Source: Acanthornis magna (taxonomy: Eukaryota > Chordata > Aves > Passeriformes > Acanthizidae). Taken from it: a stretch of DNA of 64,000 bases. Positions within the stretch are counted from its first letter, which is position 1. Every line of letters begins with the position of its first letter. The notes under the pieces are model-generated. The model had not been told where the DNA came from, made no database searches, and saw nothing but the letters and a program-made list of their open reading frames with translations. Positions 49,184 through 61,538 of the stretch are shown in pieces. The stretch covers positions 98,174 to 162,173 of the forward strand of contig JAWUZG010000298.1 of assembly GCA_036785705.1 (NCBI GenBank). The letters run 5' to 3'. The position numbers and the translations under genes were made by a program.

Positions 49184-52100
49184 GTAAAAGAAGCTAGAAT
49201 GTGAGTAATGACATTATTTTTCTTAGAGCTGCATACTTCTGGTATTTGGCTTCTTCAGTAATGGCTACAACAACCCCTTAATTCTGTATTTCTTAGATGT
49301 TTAAACAGTTCTGCTTATTATATGAGGCTACTGAGTACCCAGTGCTGTGGCCCCCGCTGTCACTGTTAGCAGTCAGGTTACACCAGGGCTACTGACAATC
49401 ATGAGGCTTGCAAGGTACTTATCAGTTCCATGCCACATGTGCAGGAAAAGGCTGAGGAATGAATCATAACCTGAATCTGTGCCCACTTTGCCAAAACAAG
49501 TTGTTGTAGCCAGTGGGAAGCCTCTTTTGGATGTTAAGTGACTTGTGCATTGCAAATGTTTTCCAGGACACAGAAGGAGGGAATTGGGTTATAGATGGTG
49601 ATGGACTTGCACAGAGTGGGTCTGGCTCCTGACCTCTATACTGAAAAGGCAGGGCCATAGCAAGGCTCATTTTCTCTTCTACTGTACTTCATCATTCAGT
49701 CAAAGCCTATTCCTGGGTCCTCCAAGTCTTCATTAGGTTTGGACAGCAGTCAAAGCTGAGCAAAAGTAGCGTTCCAGCACACATCTATAGGCCCAGCACT
49801 ATACCTAAATTACCTATGTTTAATACCTTGTTTTTAAATGATGTTGTATTGCTTCTTGCTATTGCACATATTTGACATATTTTTCTTAACATAACTTTGC
49901 AGTCTGTGGTTTACTATGAAAAATATTGAAATTGCCTGCTATCTAAATTATCTGTCAAAATAACAACCTAAAACCAAGCTGAGCTTATTTTCCCAAACCT
50001 AAATAATAGAACTCCTAAAACCCTTCAAAACTATATACGCAGTATTTCAGAATCAGCTTGTAGAATGACTCCTGTGTCTGGACTATTATAGTTTCTAACA
50101 TGCTGCTCTTGAAGATGCCGCAAAAAATTAAGTACTGATTTAGATTTTCTTGTTGTTATTCATGAATATGTGAGCCTGTAGTTGAAAGATGTTACAGTTA
50201 ATCTCTGGATTTAGTCCTTTGCAGAAATAAAAAGTAGAAGGGACTCAGCATTATTAGGCTTGCTTATGCCAGATGACAAGTACTTGAGTGCTCCTGCACA
50301 GAAATAGGCTGCCAGATATGCTTTTAGATCTTCCTTTTCTAAAGAATTGAGTGGACAGTGAATAAATATTTGAGGCAGCTCCTCTTTCTGTGTTTCAAAA
50401 CATTCAGCAGAATAAAAGCATACTACTGGAAAATCTTTAGCCTCTTTAAATTCTAGATTAGATGCAACATTAGTAAGACTTTTTATTTAAACAAAGCAAG
50501 ACAGATGCTATGTTATCTGGCAAGCAAGTTGCATTGAGCCTTTCTTACAGTATTTTTTAAAAATAAAGTATGGGTGTGGAATTCCCATACTGGTCCCTCC
50601 CTTGTTCCTCATGTCTCCTTCCTCCCCCCAGAGTAATGCAATAACATGCACTACTAAAGTTCGATAAAGTCTCCTAAATCCTGATCTTTAGTACTGGAAA
50701 AGGTAGGCTTATAATACACCAAATTCTAGACTGTCTTCAGTTACCTGGCACTGTATTTACCCAAGCTCACTTGACATGTCATTTGTATTTATTTTAAATA
50801 CTTGTCTAATCTCTCTGCATTTGGAATCTCATGCTTTTCTCTGGAAACTTAGAATTCGGAAGAAAACTTGTGGTTTCATTATGTTGTGTTATTTTTAATA
50901 ATCTTTGTTCTTTCAACTAGGATCTCAAACTACCTCTTATACTGTCCTAATCTTTTGGCATATGTTATTGCTCTTTAAAATGAATCAGTTGGAATTTCTC
51001 CAAATAAATCTTCTCTCAGCTTCAGCTGGGGAAAGGAAGCATAGATGATGAATTACCCATTTCAGTTGTATCGATGAGAAATTAGCAATTTCAGACCTGA
51101 GCTCCTTCTTGAGCTCCTCCAAGGTGTGAGGCAGAGTCTGGAACACCATCTGGTCAAAAGGTGTTCTCTTCTAGGGATAATAAATCTTTGGACTATTGGT
51201 ATTTGGATTATTGCATCCTGATGTAATCAGTGCTGTTTGGGTAGTGTTTCATGTCATATCTTCCTCCAATTTTTGCTTTCTGAAACTGTGTCTTAATTAT
51301 GATCCATGTTCTGAGACTGCTGAGTTACAGTCACACATTCATGCTGAAGTCACAGAAGAGCTCATATCAGTTGGGCGTTAACCCCATTTTGTCACCCAAA
51401 GAGCTTCAAGAGAAACAGAGATTTTGAGGCTGCTGGTCACACTGCACCGATAACAAGTACACAATTCCCTGCACTACATGTGACTTTTGTAGGAAAGACA
51501 GGGGAAGAATTTGGTGTAAAATATTTTCACATTCTGAAGTTGACCTTCCTTATTTTTGTCATTGCCAATTGTATCTGTAGGCATACTACAGACATACTGC
51601 TTTCAAACTCTTCACTTGAGTTTAGAACTATTAATTTAATGAACTTAGGGTCCAAATATATTGTTTGGATATGTAATGAAACATTTCATTCATGTTTCAG
51701 CTTTTTTTTCAGTCAGACCTTTCTGGCTATTATGTGCGATGAGAAGTATAAAACTGCAGTTTACAAAAAGATAGACTTCCAAATTTTGGACGTACTGAGA
51801 TACTCATCTCTGCTAAAAGAAAATAAGTTCTGAGAAATTAGAGGGGAAAATATTTACCCAAGATGCACATCATAAATTCTACCACCTCAAATCATTGGAT
51901 TTGTGGTGTTATTTCTCACAAAGTGTGGTGGATCTGCCTGTATAAGGCTAAGCTGTGCCACAATAACTCAACCCTATTAGAGAAAAAAAGACGAAGAGAA
52001 GATCATCACATTTTTATGACTGTCATGGACCTTATTTTTCAAGGGCTAAAGTCAAAAGCATTGTTGCGTAACTGTTGCAGAGCTTTTTTTCAGAACTGAC

Positions 52101-53643
52101 ATTAAAGTTTACAAAGATGAGGATGAGCTGAGCTTTCACGAAACAGCTAAAGCTGTCAAATGTGTTGATATTTAGAGTAAACTTCTGCTCACCATGATGG
52201 GCCTTGCCTTAGAGGTGGAATCTATTCTGTGGAATTTTGGATATTTTTAAGATAGATATCTATTTCATAGCAGGTTGTTTGGACTCTTTTTGCAGTCAGA
52301 GGTTAAAACGTAAGCTGGGATGAACTACATCAAATCTAAACCAGACAGCCACTTTAAAATAAGATGACTCATGATCTAGAAAAGGCCATTTCTCTCTGGT
52401 GGTTCTAAAGAGAAATAGAACAGCTCTCTGGGATGTATGTCTAGAATTTGCTTGACTCACCTTAGCCTGGATTATTAATTACTCATGTTAATTCCACATG
52501 TGTGTGTGTGACTTTGATGAAAAAAGCCCCAATTAGAGGTTTTCTTGTGTATTTGATCTGTAACTGTAGCTTTGATCTGCTTTTGTTTCATTGCCAGACA
52601 GTGAATACTATACAGCCAGCTACTCATCTATGAAAATTCTGATGTTTCATTTTTTGTCAGTCCCGTGATCTGTAGTTTGAAATAAGCAATGAGAAGTAAG
52701 AAATTAGATAATGTTACCAAACCAAGTGCTCAGAATTTACTGCCAGTGATTGAATCACTGATCCAGTTGGTTCATTTATGTTCTTGTGTTCACATCTTGG
52801 GCATATATATTCAAGGGTTGCTGTTCAGATAATTTTGGTTTTTGGCTTTGTAATACTTGTAGCACATAATCTGGGTTGTCCACACTGTGTGCTTCACATG
52901 AGAGTAAGAACACTGGAGCTCATTTCTACCTCAGTTTCCTCTCATTTGTTGTTTGTATTATAATTTCTGTTTTCTCCCCACTGTTTGGATGCATCACGAC
53001 CCTTAAATTTTTAATTTTAATTTGCTTTAACTACTTTTTAAATGGTTTTGAGAACTTGCACTATTTTATTTTTTTGCTTTTTAACTTTGGTCCTGGGTTT
53101 CCCCATCTTGTTCTTAAATTCCACACTGTAGTATCTGACTTTGGTCTAGAAAGTGTGTGGTTATGATCAACCCGGGCATCAAGGGCTATGGTAGCGAATT
53201 TTTGGTCTCTAATGGGTCTACCCAGTTGTTTTCCTGTCTGGAAGAAGAAAACATCACAGTTAAATATCCTGCATGACACTGAAGCAAAGAGCTAAAAAGA
53301 AATGAAGAGAGCTATCCCCAGCTGCTCAATGAATTTGCATACAAAGGTTTATACATTTTCCCTCTTCAGCAGGTCTAGAGTCAGCTAGAAAGAAAAGTAA
53401 ACCTAATTAAAAACACCCTTTTTTCCAGGGCTGCTCTCTGGCAGAGTTTCCTTGAGACACAGGAAATTGTGCTCTCATCAGTTGGGCTCCAAAACCAGAC
53501 AAAATCGGTCTTCAGGACAAACCTGTCAGCATGAGAACTGCTGAAAGTTTCTGGTTTTCTGTGTTGGTAGAACACCACCTTTTAGAGGGCCGCTCACCTT
53601 TGTGTGACTAGAACAGAAATGTCAAACAGGCCCCTATTCTCCT

Positions 53644-53764
53644 AAAAAAAAAAAAAAAACAAAAAACCACACAAAAAATCCAAACAAACAAACAAGCAAA
53701 CAAACAAAAACAACAACAAACAAACAAACAAACAAAAAAACCCAAAGCAAAAAAAAACCACCAA
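53644..53764 (+). repeat. A-rich (AAAC)n low-complexity tract
   Basis: An A17 run leads into about 100 bases of imperfect CAAA repeats. It may be a decayed simple repeat or the A-rich tail of a retroposed sequence, but no element is recognised upstream. Confidence 0.9.
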
Positions 53765-54071
53765 ACTGTCACAGTGGAATTCTTACAACGGAAAGGATTG
53801 TTCTCACATTTCAGATTATGACTGCTCACTTCCCTGGAGGCCAGACAGAAAAACTCAAGGTTTCTTCATCTCCCTGTCTGAGTGGCTGGCAGGGCAGCTG
53901 CCTGAAGCACCAGTTGGAGTTGAGTTCTGTGTGTCACTGTTGATGTTTTGGGAGCAATGCTGGACTTGGCAGGGGCTGTGCTTCAGCTTTTGTTCATGTC
54001 ATGGCTTTGCACACTGAAGCCATTCACAGAATGACTTCATACTCGCATCCAAAGGAGAAGGGCATACTCAC

Positions 54072-54344
54072 TTGGATATCAGAAGGATACTCACTTGTGT
54101 CTCTTCGACTTTGAAATGTGCCACTAGTGTGTACACGTGCAACATTTTCTCCTGTTACAGTTCTGTTGAAGGGTTTGATCTCATCTCGGACCTCTTTGGC
54201 TGAGAGAAAGGTCCCCTCTGTGCCCCTTTTCTGACTGTATGAAGGGAAGGTGGCTGGCAGCATGCCTTCTGCATTTACTGCTAGGACAGAATCTCCCCTG
54301 GTGCCAGCACACATCCCTCCTGGGAGCTCCATATGGCCCCACAT
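54072..54344 (-). CDS. minus-strand exon-like segment, unknown protein
   Basis: On the minus strand a 91-codon open segment begins just after an AG acceptor-like site (CTAAGTGTTCCTTTGAG) and ends at CAA/GTGAGT, an excellent donor, in phase 0. A second GTGAGT lies 20 bases earlier. The segment is hydrophilic and mixed in composition (for example GTEGTFLSAKEVRDEIKPFN and SRRDTSEYPSDIQ), without low-complexity bias, which looks more coding than most chance ORFs here. It starts with an ATG, so it could also be a first coding exon. It lies antisense inside the inferred plus-strand intron. No family is recognised, and ORFs of this length are expected by chance in a window this size. Confidence 0.22.
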
Positions 54345-54767
54345 CTCAAAGGAACACTTAGAGGTCAGCAGCATATCTTTTACCTTGGAGCTTACCTTTA
54401 TTGTTACAGTCCCATCCTGACACCTTCTGGGCAGGAGCCTTTGTGTGGGTATGAACTCAGCAGCCTGAGTTGTCAGTTCCCCTGTAAAATCCCTCAGCTA
54501 CAGGAGGGGTGAGAGGGAATATGTTTAGAGAAGAAATTTGCCATATTTGCATGATGTTAGTAACCCAAACAGCTACGCAGGAGTCATTCTACTTAATTTG
54601 AGAAAAAAAAAAATCTCCATCCTGTGTGTCACCAAATATTTCACAGAAATTGATAAAGAATAATTTAACTAAGAAACACTGTCAGTGCAGCTGAAATTTG
54701 AAATTCTGAACTTGTGAGATGTGGTGGTTCATAACATTGTGGTCTTATTCTCACCAATGTGCCCAGG

Positions 54768-54808
54768 CACACACACATACACACACACACAAATATACAC
54801 ACACACAT
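54768..54808 (+). repeat. (CA)n microsatellite
   Basis: Interrupted CA dinucleotides with AT and AAATAT breaks. The His/Thr-rich and Cys/Val-rich frames over it are artefacts. Confidence 0.9.
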
Positions 54809-55152
54809 CCACCCATGTCCACATGTGCTCAAAATTGCCTGGAATAAGACGTATTTACAGAAAATACTTGCCTGTAGGGTTGTTGTGGTAGGATTCACAC
54901 CCCATACTTTATACCTGAGAGTGGGCTGTTTACAACCTTTGCTAAACATAACAGCATTTTAAGGAAGGAGTTTGCAGGAACATTTGGCTTTCCATCCCCC
55001 AGTGGATCGCACTTTGACCCTTTTTTGAACATTTTTCATATATGGCACAATTGCTAAAATCCCAGTTGTTTCCTATTTACTTGATTGTAGAAGTTTGTTA
55101 TGTACATATGTTTTTTGATTCAGATGGCATGATAAGGGCTGGTTTAAATAAC

Positions 55153-55266
55153 GGTTTGTTTGTTTTGTTTTTTGGTGCGGGGGTTTTTTGTTGTTTGTTT
55201 TGGGGGGGTTTTTGTTGTTGGGGGGGTTGGGGTTTTTTTTTGTTTGTTTGTTAGTTTGGTTTTTTT
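55153..55266 (+). repeat. T/G-rich (TTTG)n tract with G7 runs
   Basis: Imperfect TTTG repeats mixed with G5-G7 runs. It is broadly complementary to the AAAC tract 1.4 kb upstream, so the two could pair as an inverted repeat. The four or more G runs give quadruplex potential. Confidence 0.9.
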
Positions 55267-56146
55267 CTTGTTAATAGAAATTATCTCCTTTAAGGAGTTT
55301 TATGGCTAACAGCAATGTCACCTTTGTTTAGCATATTTGGGGGGCTCATTCCTTGTTCAGATGCCTAGAAGGCCTCAGCACAGAAAAAATGTTGCCTAAT
55401 CTTTAACATAACTCAGAAGTCTTGCTGAGAAGTTGAAACAGGATTAGAAAACTCAGTGTCTGATCCTTTGAGGACTGCTGCTTCAAAGGAGCTATACAAA
55501 GCTGCACAAAAAAAAGGAGTGAATGAACAAGATTGAGCCCTTTGAAATATTTACTGTTCAATGAATTTGGAGAGGAAGGCAGAATATGATGAGGCCTTCC
55601 CACTCCTGAAAGGTGATAGTATCCTCTTGTTTTATTAATAGGAAAAGTATGATATTACTACTTTGACATTTCTTTTGTTTGGCAGAACCTGGAGACACTG
55701 ATTTAAGTATTATACCATATATCTATACATACATATGCAAGTGGTAGAAAAAAACTTAAAAGTTCCATTTATTACTCACTATTATCTTCTTTTTTTTCCC
55801 CCGGAGTACTTCCATTCCCTGTAAAACACATCCAGTAACTGGATCAATAGCCATCATATATAAAACACTAATCATTAAGAATAATTCTTTTACATGGTTT
55901 ACACTATCGCTCAATGTCCTGGTAGCAGTTCCTCTCAATTTCAAAGCAGTTGTCGAGCTTGAATTCTTGTTTTGGCTCTGCAACAGATGGAGATGTGCGT
56001 GTCCTGATGAAAATTCAGACTTGGAAGGGAACTGTTCCCCTATCACACAGTGTGTACCAAGCCTGTGCCTGAATTTATTTACCCAGCCACTATTTGCAAA
56101 CAATTATGTGTTTCTCTGGTTTCCTGCAGTTTCTCAGCTTCTTCTC

Positions 56147-56151
<5 letters not shown>

Positions 56152-56177
<26 letters not shown>
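56152..56177 (+). repeat. T26 homopolymer
   Basis: Uninterrupted run of 26 T. It could be the poly(A) tail of something retroposed on the minus strand, but no recognisable body follows at 56178 and no matching direct repeats were seen. Confidence 0.9.
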
Positions 56178-59100
56178 GGAAACACAGGCTTCAGGTTTTT
56201 GTTGATAAACTTGAATGTTTTCATTTTATATTTCCTTATGCTCATCTTCTGAAAGCATCTTAAAAGATCACCTGATCCATAGAGTAAACTATAATTTCAT
56301 TAAAATGGGTAGACTTCAGGTGACAATATGATCCATCGAGATAATATCATCCAAAGGACACAGCACAGCACGCCTTAGAAGCCTAGGGGCTCAGACTTTG
56401 TTATCCATGCGGTGTTGTGTTTATATGAGCTCCTAAATGCAAGGAAAACTTTTCAACCATAAACCAAACATAGCTTTTCATATTTTATTTGGCAACTTCA
56501 TTGGCGAGTTGCTGTATGGAGCCAGTAAAACTCAACGTGGAGGAACAACTTTTGCCATCTCAGCTTGAGAATGAGGATCCCAGTAACCAGGCATATGCCC
56601 TTCCTGTGTGCATGGTATTGTGTTTTTAATTGCATTTAGTGCAAAGGTTAATAAGAGCTTGCTAATAGATTTAGGAAAAATAATTGTTGAAAACAAAACC
56701 CAGTCCCGAGTCAAAAGTTCATTGGTTTTGAGAGGATTGTAAAAATATTTCAGGGGAGGCCTTAAATTCTTCAGTGGATTGCTATTTATCTATGGTCATG
56801 CACATGCTAAATAATGATATTAAATAAATTACTCTCCTGTTGTGTTTTATAATAGAGCAAAGCCTTCCAGCTATATAAACAACACTTTATTTTTCCAGCA
56901 TTAGGGAATAAAATGGAGAGATGGCCTTGTGGGTTGACTATTTGAGGTTCATGACTGAACAGCAATTTCCAAAGCTAAGCCTAACTGTGATGATAAGTTA
57001 TGCCTTTTGTAATGCTCCCTCATGCAAATTAAGGCATCTTTTGAGCAACCTGTGCACATTACATTTCATATTTGGTAAATCTTATGCATTTCCCATCATG
57101 TTGGAAGGAACTGCCAGTGTTTTAAAAAAGCAATTTATTTTGTTGTCTTTGAAGTAGCTGATGCATTAGTAACCCTGCCACCTTTGAAATTAAACAGGAT
57201 TTTGTCTGCAGTTGGAACACTCTGAAGTGTTCTTCTATTTTTAAATCTCATATGTGTATTTGAAATGCCTTCAGCTCTCCTGCAGATGGGTTTTTTTTAA
57301 TGATTGCTGTTGTCTCTAAATGGGTCTTGGCATTTTTATTCAGTTTGTGATGAAGCAATTATTTTTGCTAATTGAATGTACAGGGAATGACTTGAGACAG
57401 GGAGCAAACAACATCACATAGTCATGGGTGCTTTAGAACTAAGGTCATCCAAAATACAGCATAGCAGCCTTTGTATTTCATCTTCTAACTCTCCCAATAG
57501 ATGAGTAAATTTAATGTCTCTGACTCCAAGGCTTTATTACTTCCTCAAGTAGAAGAGAAATATTCACTTTACATGTGTACAGCTTGCAAAAGAAGTGTCC
57601 TAAGTGATGTTTGCCAAAGGACATTGGTGTTGGTACACTGCGTGTTATCATTAACTGCTCAAGTACTACACTGGTGAGTATAAATAACAGGAAGATAGAT
57701 GTGCTGTCAGATTCTTCTGACTACCTGAGATATTTCGGCACAGAATCAGAGCAGTGGAAGGAGAGACAGCTTTGAGCCAGACCTGCAGGTCTCAGATGCT
57801 TGCAACAACAGTAGATATTTGTGCATGCTGGGAAGATAGAAATGTTCCAGTAATTTCTCTCCCAGTCCCTTGCTGACTATAGCTTAGAGCAGTGTAAAAA
57901 GTACCTTACTGTCACTTCTTCAGTGTTGATCATCACCAAACATGACAATAAATAAGTTTCAGGCTAAATCAGCCATCTAATTCCTTCAAACAGTCTTCAA
58001 AACATACTGCTTTCTACTGAACTGTATTGATAGGAAAAACTAAAGAAAGAAGGAAGCTTACTAAATGCACAGCAATTGAGCAGTGGGATAAGAATGCTTT
58101 GGGAGAGGATGAAGTTAACAAGAGAAAACTGAGCTACATTTTAGAGAGCTATTGCTCACTGAGAGCCCTGTTCAATGCACATCTGTTGCCAAGAAAGGAA
58201 ATCAAACTAGGCTTACTGAGAGTGGCAAAATAAGTAATATTTGAAAATACCATATGGATAACATTAGTCACTTGGTCCTGGACAAGGTGAACTATGAGGT
58301 TAATCTAGTATGGCAAATCCCATTGATAATGTTGGCATGTGCTCCACAAAATTGGCTGCCCAGGGAACAAGGGAAACATTGTTTTTTTACTGTGTGACAC
58401 AGGAGACCTAAAGCAGTCAAAAATCCAGTTACTGGAAGATAGTACACACCAGACAGGAGGTATTTGCTAAAATTACACATGCTGGACATTGCTGCCCTAA
58501 TTTCCCTGTATAATTGCTGAATTTGTATTGTAGCGTATGCATCACTAAATTTCCTAAAACTGCGAAGCAATTTGATCAGCTCTGTTGAGGAGTTTTTATG
58601 TGTCAAACCTTGTAAAGTACTGTTTGTGAAAGAACTATGAAAGAGAAAGCCACAGAATCCCTTTAAAATATGTCAAACAAATCAAGCAAGGACAAAAATC
58701 AGGTGACAGAAATTGCATTTCTTTTTGTGAACAGGAAAAAAGGAATTTTGCTGTAAGCTAGGCCATGCTTTTCCATCACTTAGCACCATTAATGCTGCAC
58801 TAACATAGCCTAATCCTTTTTGTCAATGTATTTCTGTTAATTTGACAGCCTTTGGTAACATTCACATCTCTCTTGGGATGTTAATATATCCTGGGTTGAA
58901 GTGAATAGAGTGTGAAATCATGGTTTATAGCTCATTTTGAAATTATTTTCTTCTTCAGAAGATTAGAGAAACCCATATGCATGGTTCAAACTCTCCCCTA
59001 CCCATGTGATGGGGAATGGAATAAACAAATAAATATTGGTCAGCGTCCTTGCAGCACGCTGTTGCACTATGTCTGGCCTTGGGAGAGCTGTATTAATTCC

Positions 59101-61127
59101 ACTGCAGTGCTCTGTCAGGAGTAATCCTCCACTCAGAGTCAGGTGAAGTTTCCCTAGAGCTGTGGCACAGTGGATCTGCCACCTACCTGTGGATGTTGGC
59201 GAGCTCCCAAATACTTTGGAGTTGAGTATGTGTGTCTAAGAGCCACTTTGAAAACATCAGGGCTAAAGATGTGGACAAGTCATTGTGCTTTTAAATAAGA
59301 CATTATGGTCAGTGGTTTTTTTGTCTTCCATGTGATAATCATGGTCTTGTTAGATTTCCACATTCCCATGGGAATGAAGTTAGGATGTGCACAGAAATAC
59401 TGCCGTTCATTTTGTATTCTTTCCAGTGCGCTTTTCATCTACACATCATGGAGCAGAAAATGAGAGGCTTGCACTCCCCTAATTCTCACAGGGGATCATT
59501 AGGATTCCCCACTGTTGTCTAATCATGTGCTGTCCCATTGATGTGTAGTCAATTGCTGGGTAATTGTGTTTTGTGGAGTAGATCTCGCTTGAGTAAAGCA
59601 GTGTGTTGGCTTTAGTTCCGGGAAACTGGTATGGATTTTTAAGCTCTTAAATGAACAACAGATCATTCTGTGCTCCACAATGTATAAGCACAAAGTATGG
59701 AGGGAATAAGTAATGGAGAAAGGAACATTTAAAATTTATGTTTGCAGGTGGACTTGTGTGTGGAAGAAGTATCTCACATGCATGGCAAATCAGCTTATTT
59801 TTAATTTTTGAAATGCTGGAAGGAGTTTGTGAATAAGACTGCCAGTGGGGCTGCCTTAGCCACTGGAATATGCCTGTCATAACACACTGGGTTGAAGTTC
59901 CTGCTGTGAACTGGGGAGCTGTGAGGCCTGAGCAACACCAGGGAGAGTAAATGAGTGGTGTGGAGGAAAAAAGTTGTCTTCAAACTCTTTTTTTATTGTG
60001 TGCTCCTCATGCTCTGAGCTGCAGTCGTTAGCCCACTGTGGGTGAATGGAGTAGAGTTCCAGCTGAAGCCGTGCTGTGTACCCAAGCTTCTTTGGTCTGG
60101 ATAATATTGCTGAGTGTTTTCTGCAAGTTGAGGGAATGCAGGGCCCCGCAGTCTAATATTCAGGTATATATTAGGAAAAGAATCCCTTGGCACCAGGGCA
60201 GTTATGGCGAGCCCCATGATGTCTCATGGGCATAGGCCATTATTTATGAAACAAAACTTATAAAACAAAATCTCTTCCCCACAAAGTTATAGATGGGCAG
60301 GGTGGAGGGAAAACTGACTCCTTTCACAGAAGTACCAAATTCACTGAATTCACCACATCAACTTCATTTTGTACGGTCTAGCTGGTTGGCCCAGAAAGTG
60401 CTTCTGTCTTTGAGGGTTTCTGCAGGTGGGGGTCGTGCCTGTCCCAGGCAGCCAGTGGGGTCATCTGCTGGGGGGGACACTTTGGGCTGTCTGGCCTGGC
60501 TTGGCTTTTGCTTTGTTGCCACCTCTGTGGGGTACACTAGGCTATTTTCAAGCTAGTGGTATTATTAGGCTAAATGACTTTAAACCAGGAACCTTCATGA
60601 GTGTGTGGGTGCTGCAGGGCAGTGTTGATCAGCCTCGGTGTGAAACTGAGAGCAGCAGCACAGGAAAGGTTACTTAATGTTATTTTATGGCAGCACATAC
60701 GTTTTGCAAATGGCTGTTTTGAAGGTCAGCCTTTTGCACGTGCTGCTTTTCGCAGTTCCCTGTCTGCCTTCAGCTCACAGCCAGGCTGGCCATGGTTATT
60801 ACCTTAGAGTCATTTTTTGAGTTGCATTTGAGATGAAGATAAGAGGTAGGGCAGATTATCGGTGATAGCTGATGAGGTTGTTATGATAAGACATTAGCTA
60901 GGGATGGGAGAAAAGGGAGAAAATAATAATGTGTTCGCTTTCCTGTGCGATAATGGTGTGGCAGTTTCTGTGCACATACAACGCCAGTAACTCCGTGTGT
61001 TGAGAACCACGAACAGAAGGTTATAAAGGCTGCAGAGCAGTTCCAGCTGCTGTTTTATGCAGATGCACCACAGTATGAAATGATGAAATTTGCTTGTAGC
61101 AAGTTTTGCTTCCTCTTATTTTATTAC

Positions 61128-61174
61128 ATTTTGTATACTTTTTATACTGTATTTTGTATACTTTTTTATACCGT
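61128..61174 (+). repeat. tandem duplication of a 23-24 bp ATTTTGTATACTTTTTATACTGT unit
   Basis: Two adjacent copies (61128-61150 and 61151-61174) differ by one extra T and a T-to-C change. They lie about 110 bases upstream of the penultimate exon. Confidence 0.85.
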
Positions 61175-61283
61175 ATTTTGTGTTCTATCATAAAACTCCA
61201 TTTTCACTGACCCATAGATTTTTTTAATATGCACCAGCTCTCTCAGACAAGGCAGACGCAATTTTTCTTAACATATTTTTCAG

Positions 61284-61330
61284 CAAGACCAAGGAAAAAG
61301 AGTGAATTATGATGAATTTTGTATAAAAAG
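61284..61330 (+). CDS. cytoplasmic-tail exon 2 (47 nt) of the unrecognised membrane protein
   Basis: Acceptor: TTTTTCTTAACATATTTTTCAG. Donor: AAAAG/GTACAT. Only the phase-0 frame is open, which is exactly what the exon ending at 49183 requires. It reads QDQGKRVNYDEFCIK and leaves AG. YDEF fits the YxxPhi tyrosine sorting/endocytosis pattern in a predicted cytoplasmic tail. The downstream intron is only 96 bases (61331-61426), with a TTTAACT branch-point-like site and a long pyrimidine tract. That compact, well-formed intron is the strongest single piece of evidence for a gene in this window. Confidence 0.5.
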
Positions 61331-61426
61331 GTACATCAGAAAATAATCTGAATTAAGACTAAATGCTTGGGTTTATATTTTTCTTACTTTTCTTTCTTAT
61401 TTAACTGCTCTATCCTTTTTCCCTAG

Positions 61427-61538
61427 TCCTTGTCTAAAGATGGAAAAATTCATAGTAAAAGAAGTATGTGATCACAATCCGATCTTTACTGTGCAGACAA
61501 ATGCAGAATTCCTTCAGTTTAATGACTCCACTGATTAA
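61427..61538 (+). CDS. terminal coding exon of the unrecognised membrane protein
   Basis: Acceptor: ACTGCTCTATCCTTTTTCCCTAG. The first base completes AGT (Ser) with the AG of the previous exon. The frame then runs 36 residues to TAA at 61536-61538, starting PCLKMEKFIVKEVCDHNPIF and ending AEFLQFNDSTD. The tail is mixed, mildly acidic at its end and free of low complexity. An AATAAA follows 527 bases downstream. With the three preceding exons the chain gives about 96 residues: helix, basic stretch, soluble tail. Several short exons encoding one tail are a familiar layout for single-pass cell-surface receptors, but I cannot name the family. Confidence 0.5.

Larger units (their letters stand above)
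49184..61283 (+). other. inferred intron of the membrane-protein gene
   Basis: About 12 kb without a convincing further plus-strand exon. A possible 54-base phase-0 segment (57622-57675, donor CTG/GTGAGT) lacks a pyrimidine tract. The region holds two complementary AAAC/TTTG tracts, a (CA)n microsatellite, a T26 run and a minus-strand exon-like segment, listed separately. Confidence 0.35.

Noticed and set aside
51480..51833. 117-codon plus-strand ORF with hydrophobic stretches
   Set aside because: Phe/Ile/Leu-rich composition is what AT-rich noncoding DNA gives. No splice context and no recognisable motif.
58292..58606. 104-codon minus-strand ORF with a mixed hydrophilic start and hydrophobic end
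   Set aside because: No splice signals or domain. Inspected as a possible antisense exon, but nothing ties it to the 54 kb segment.
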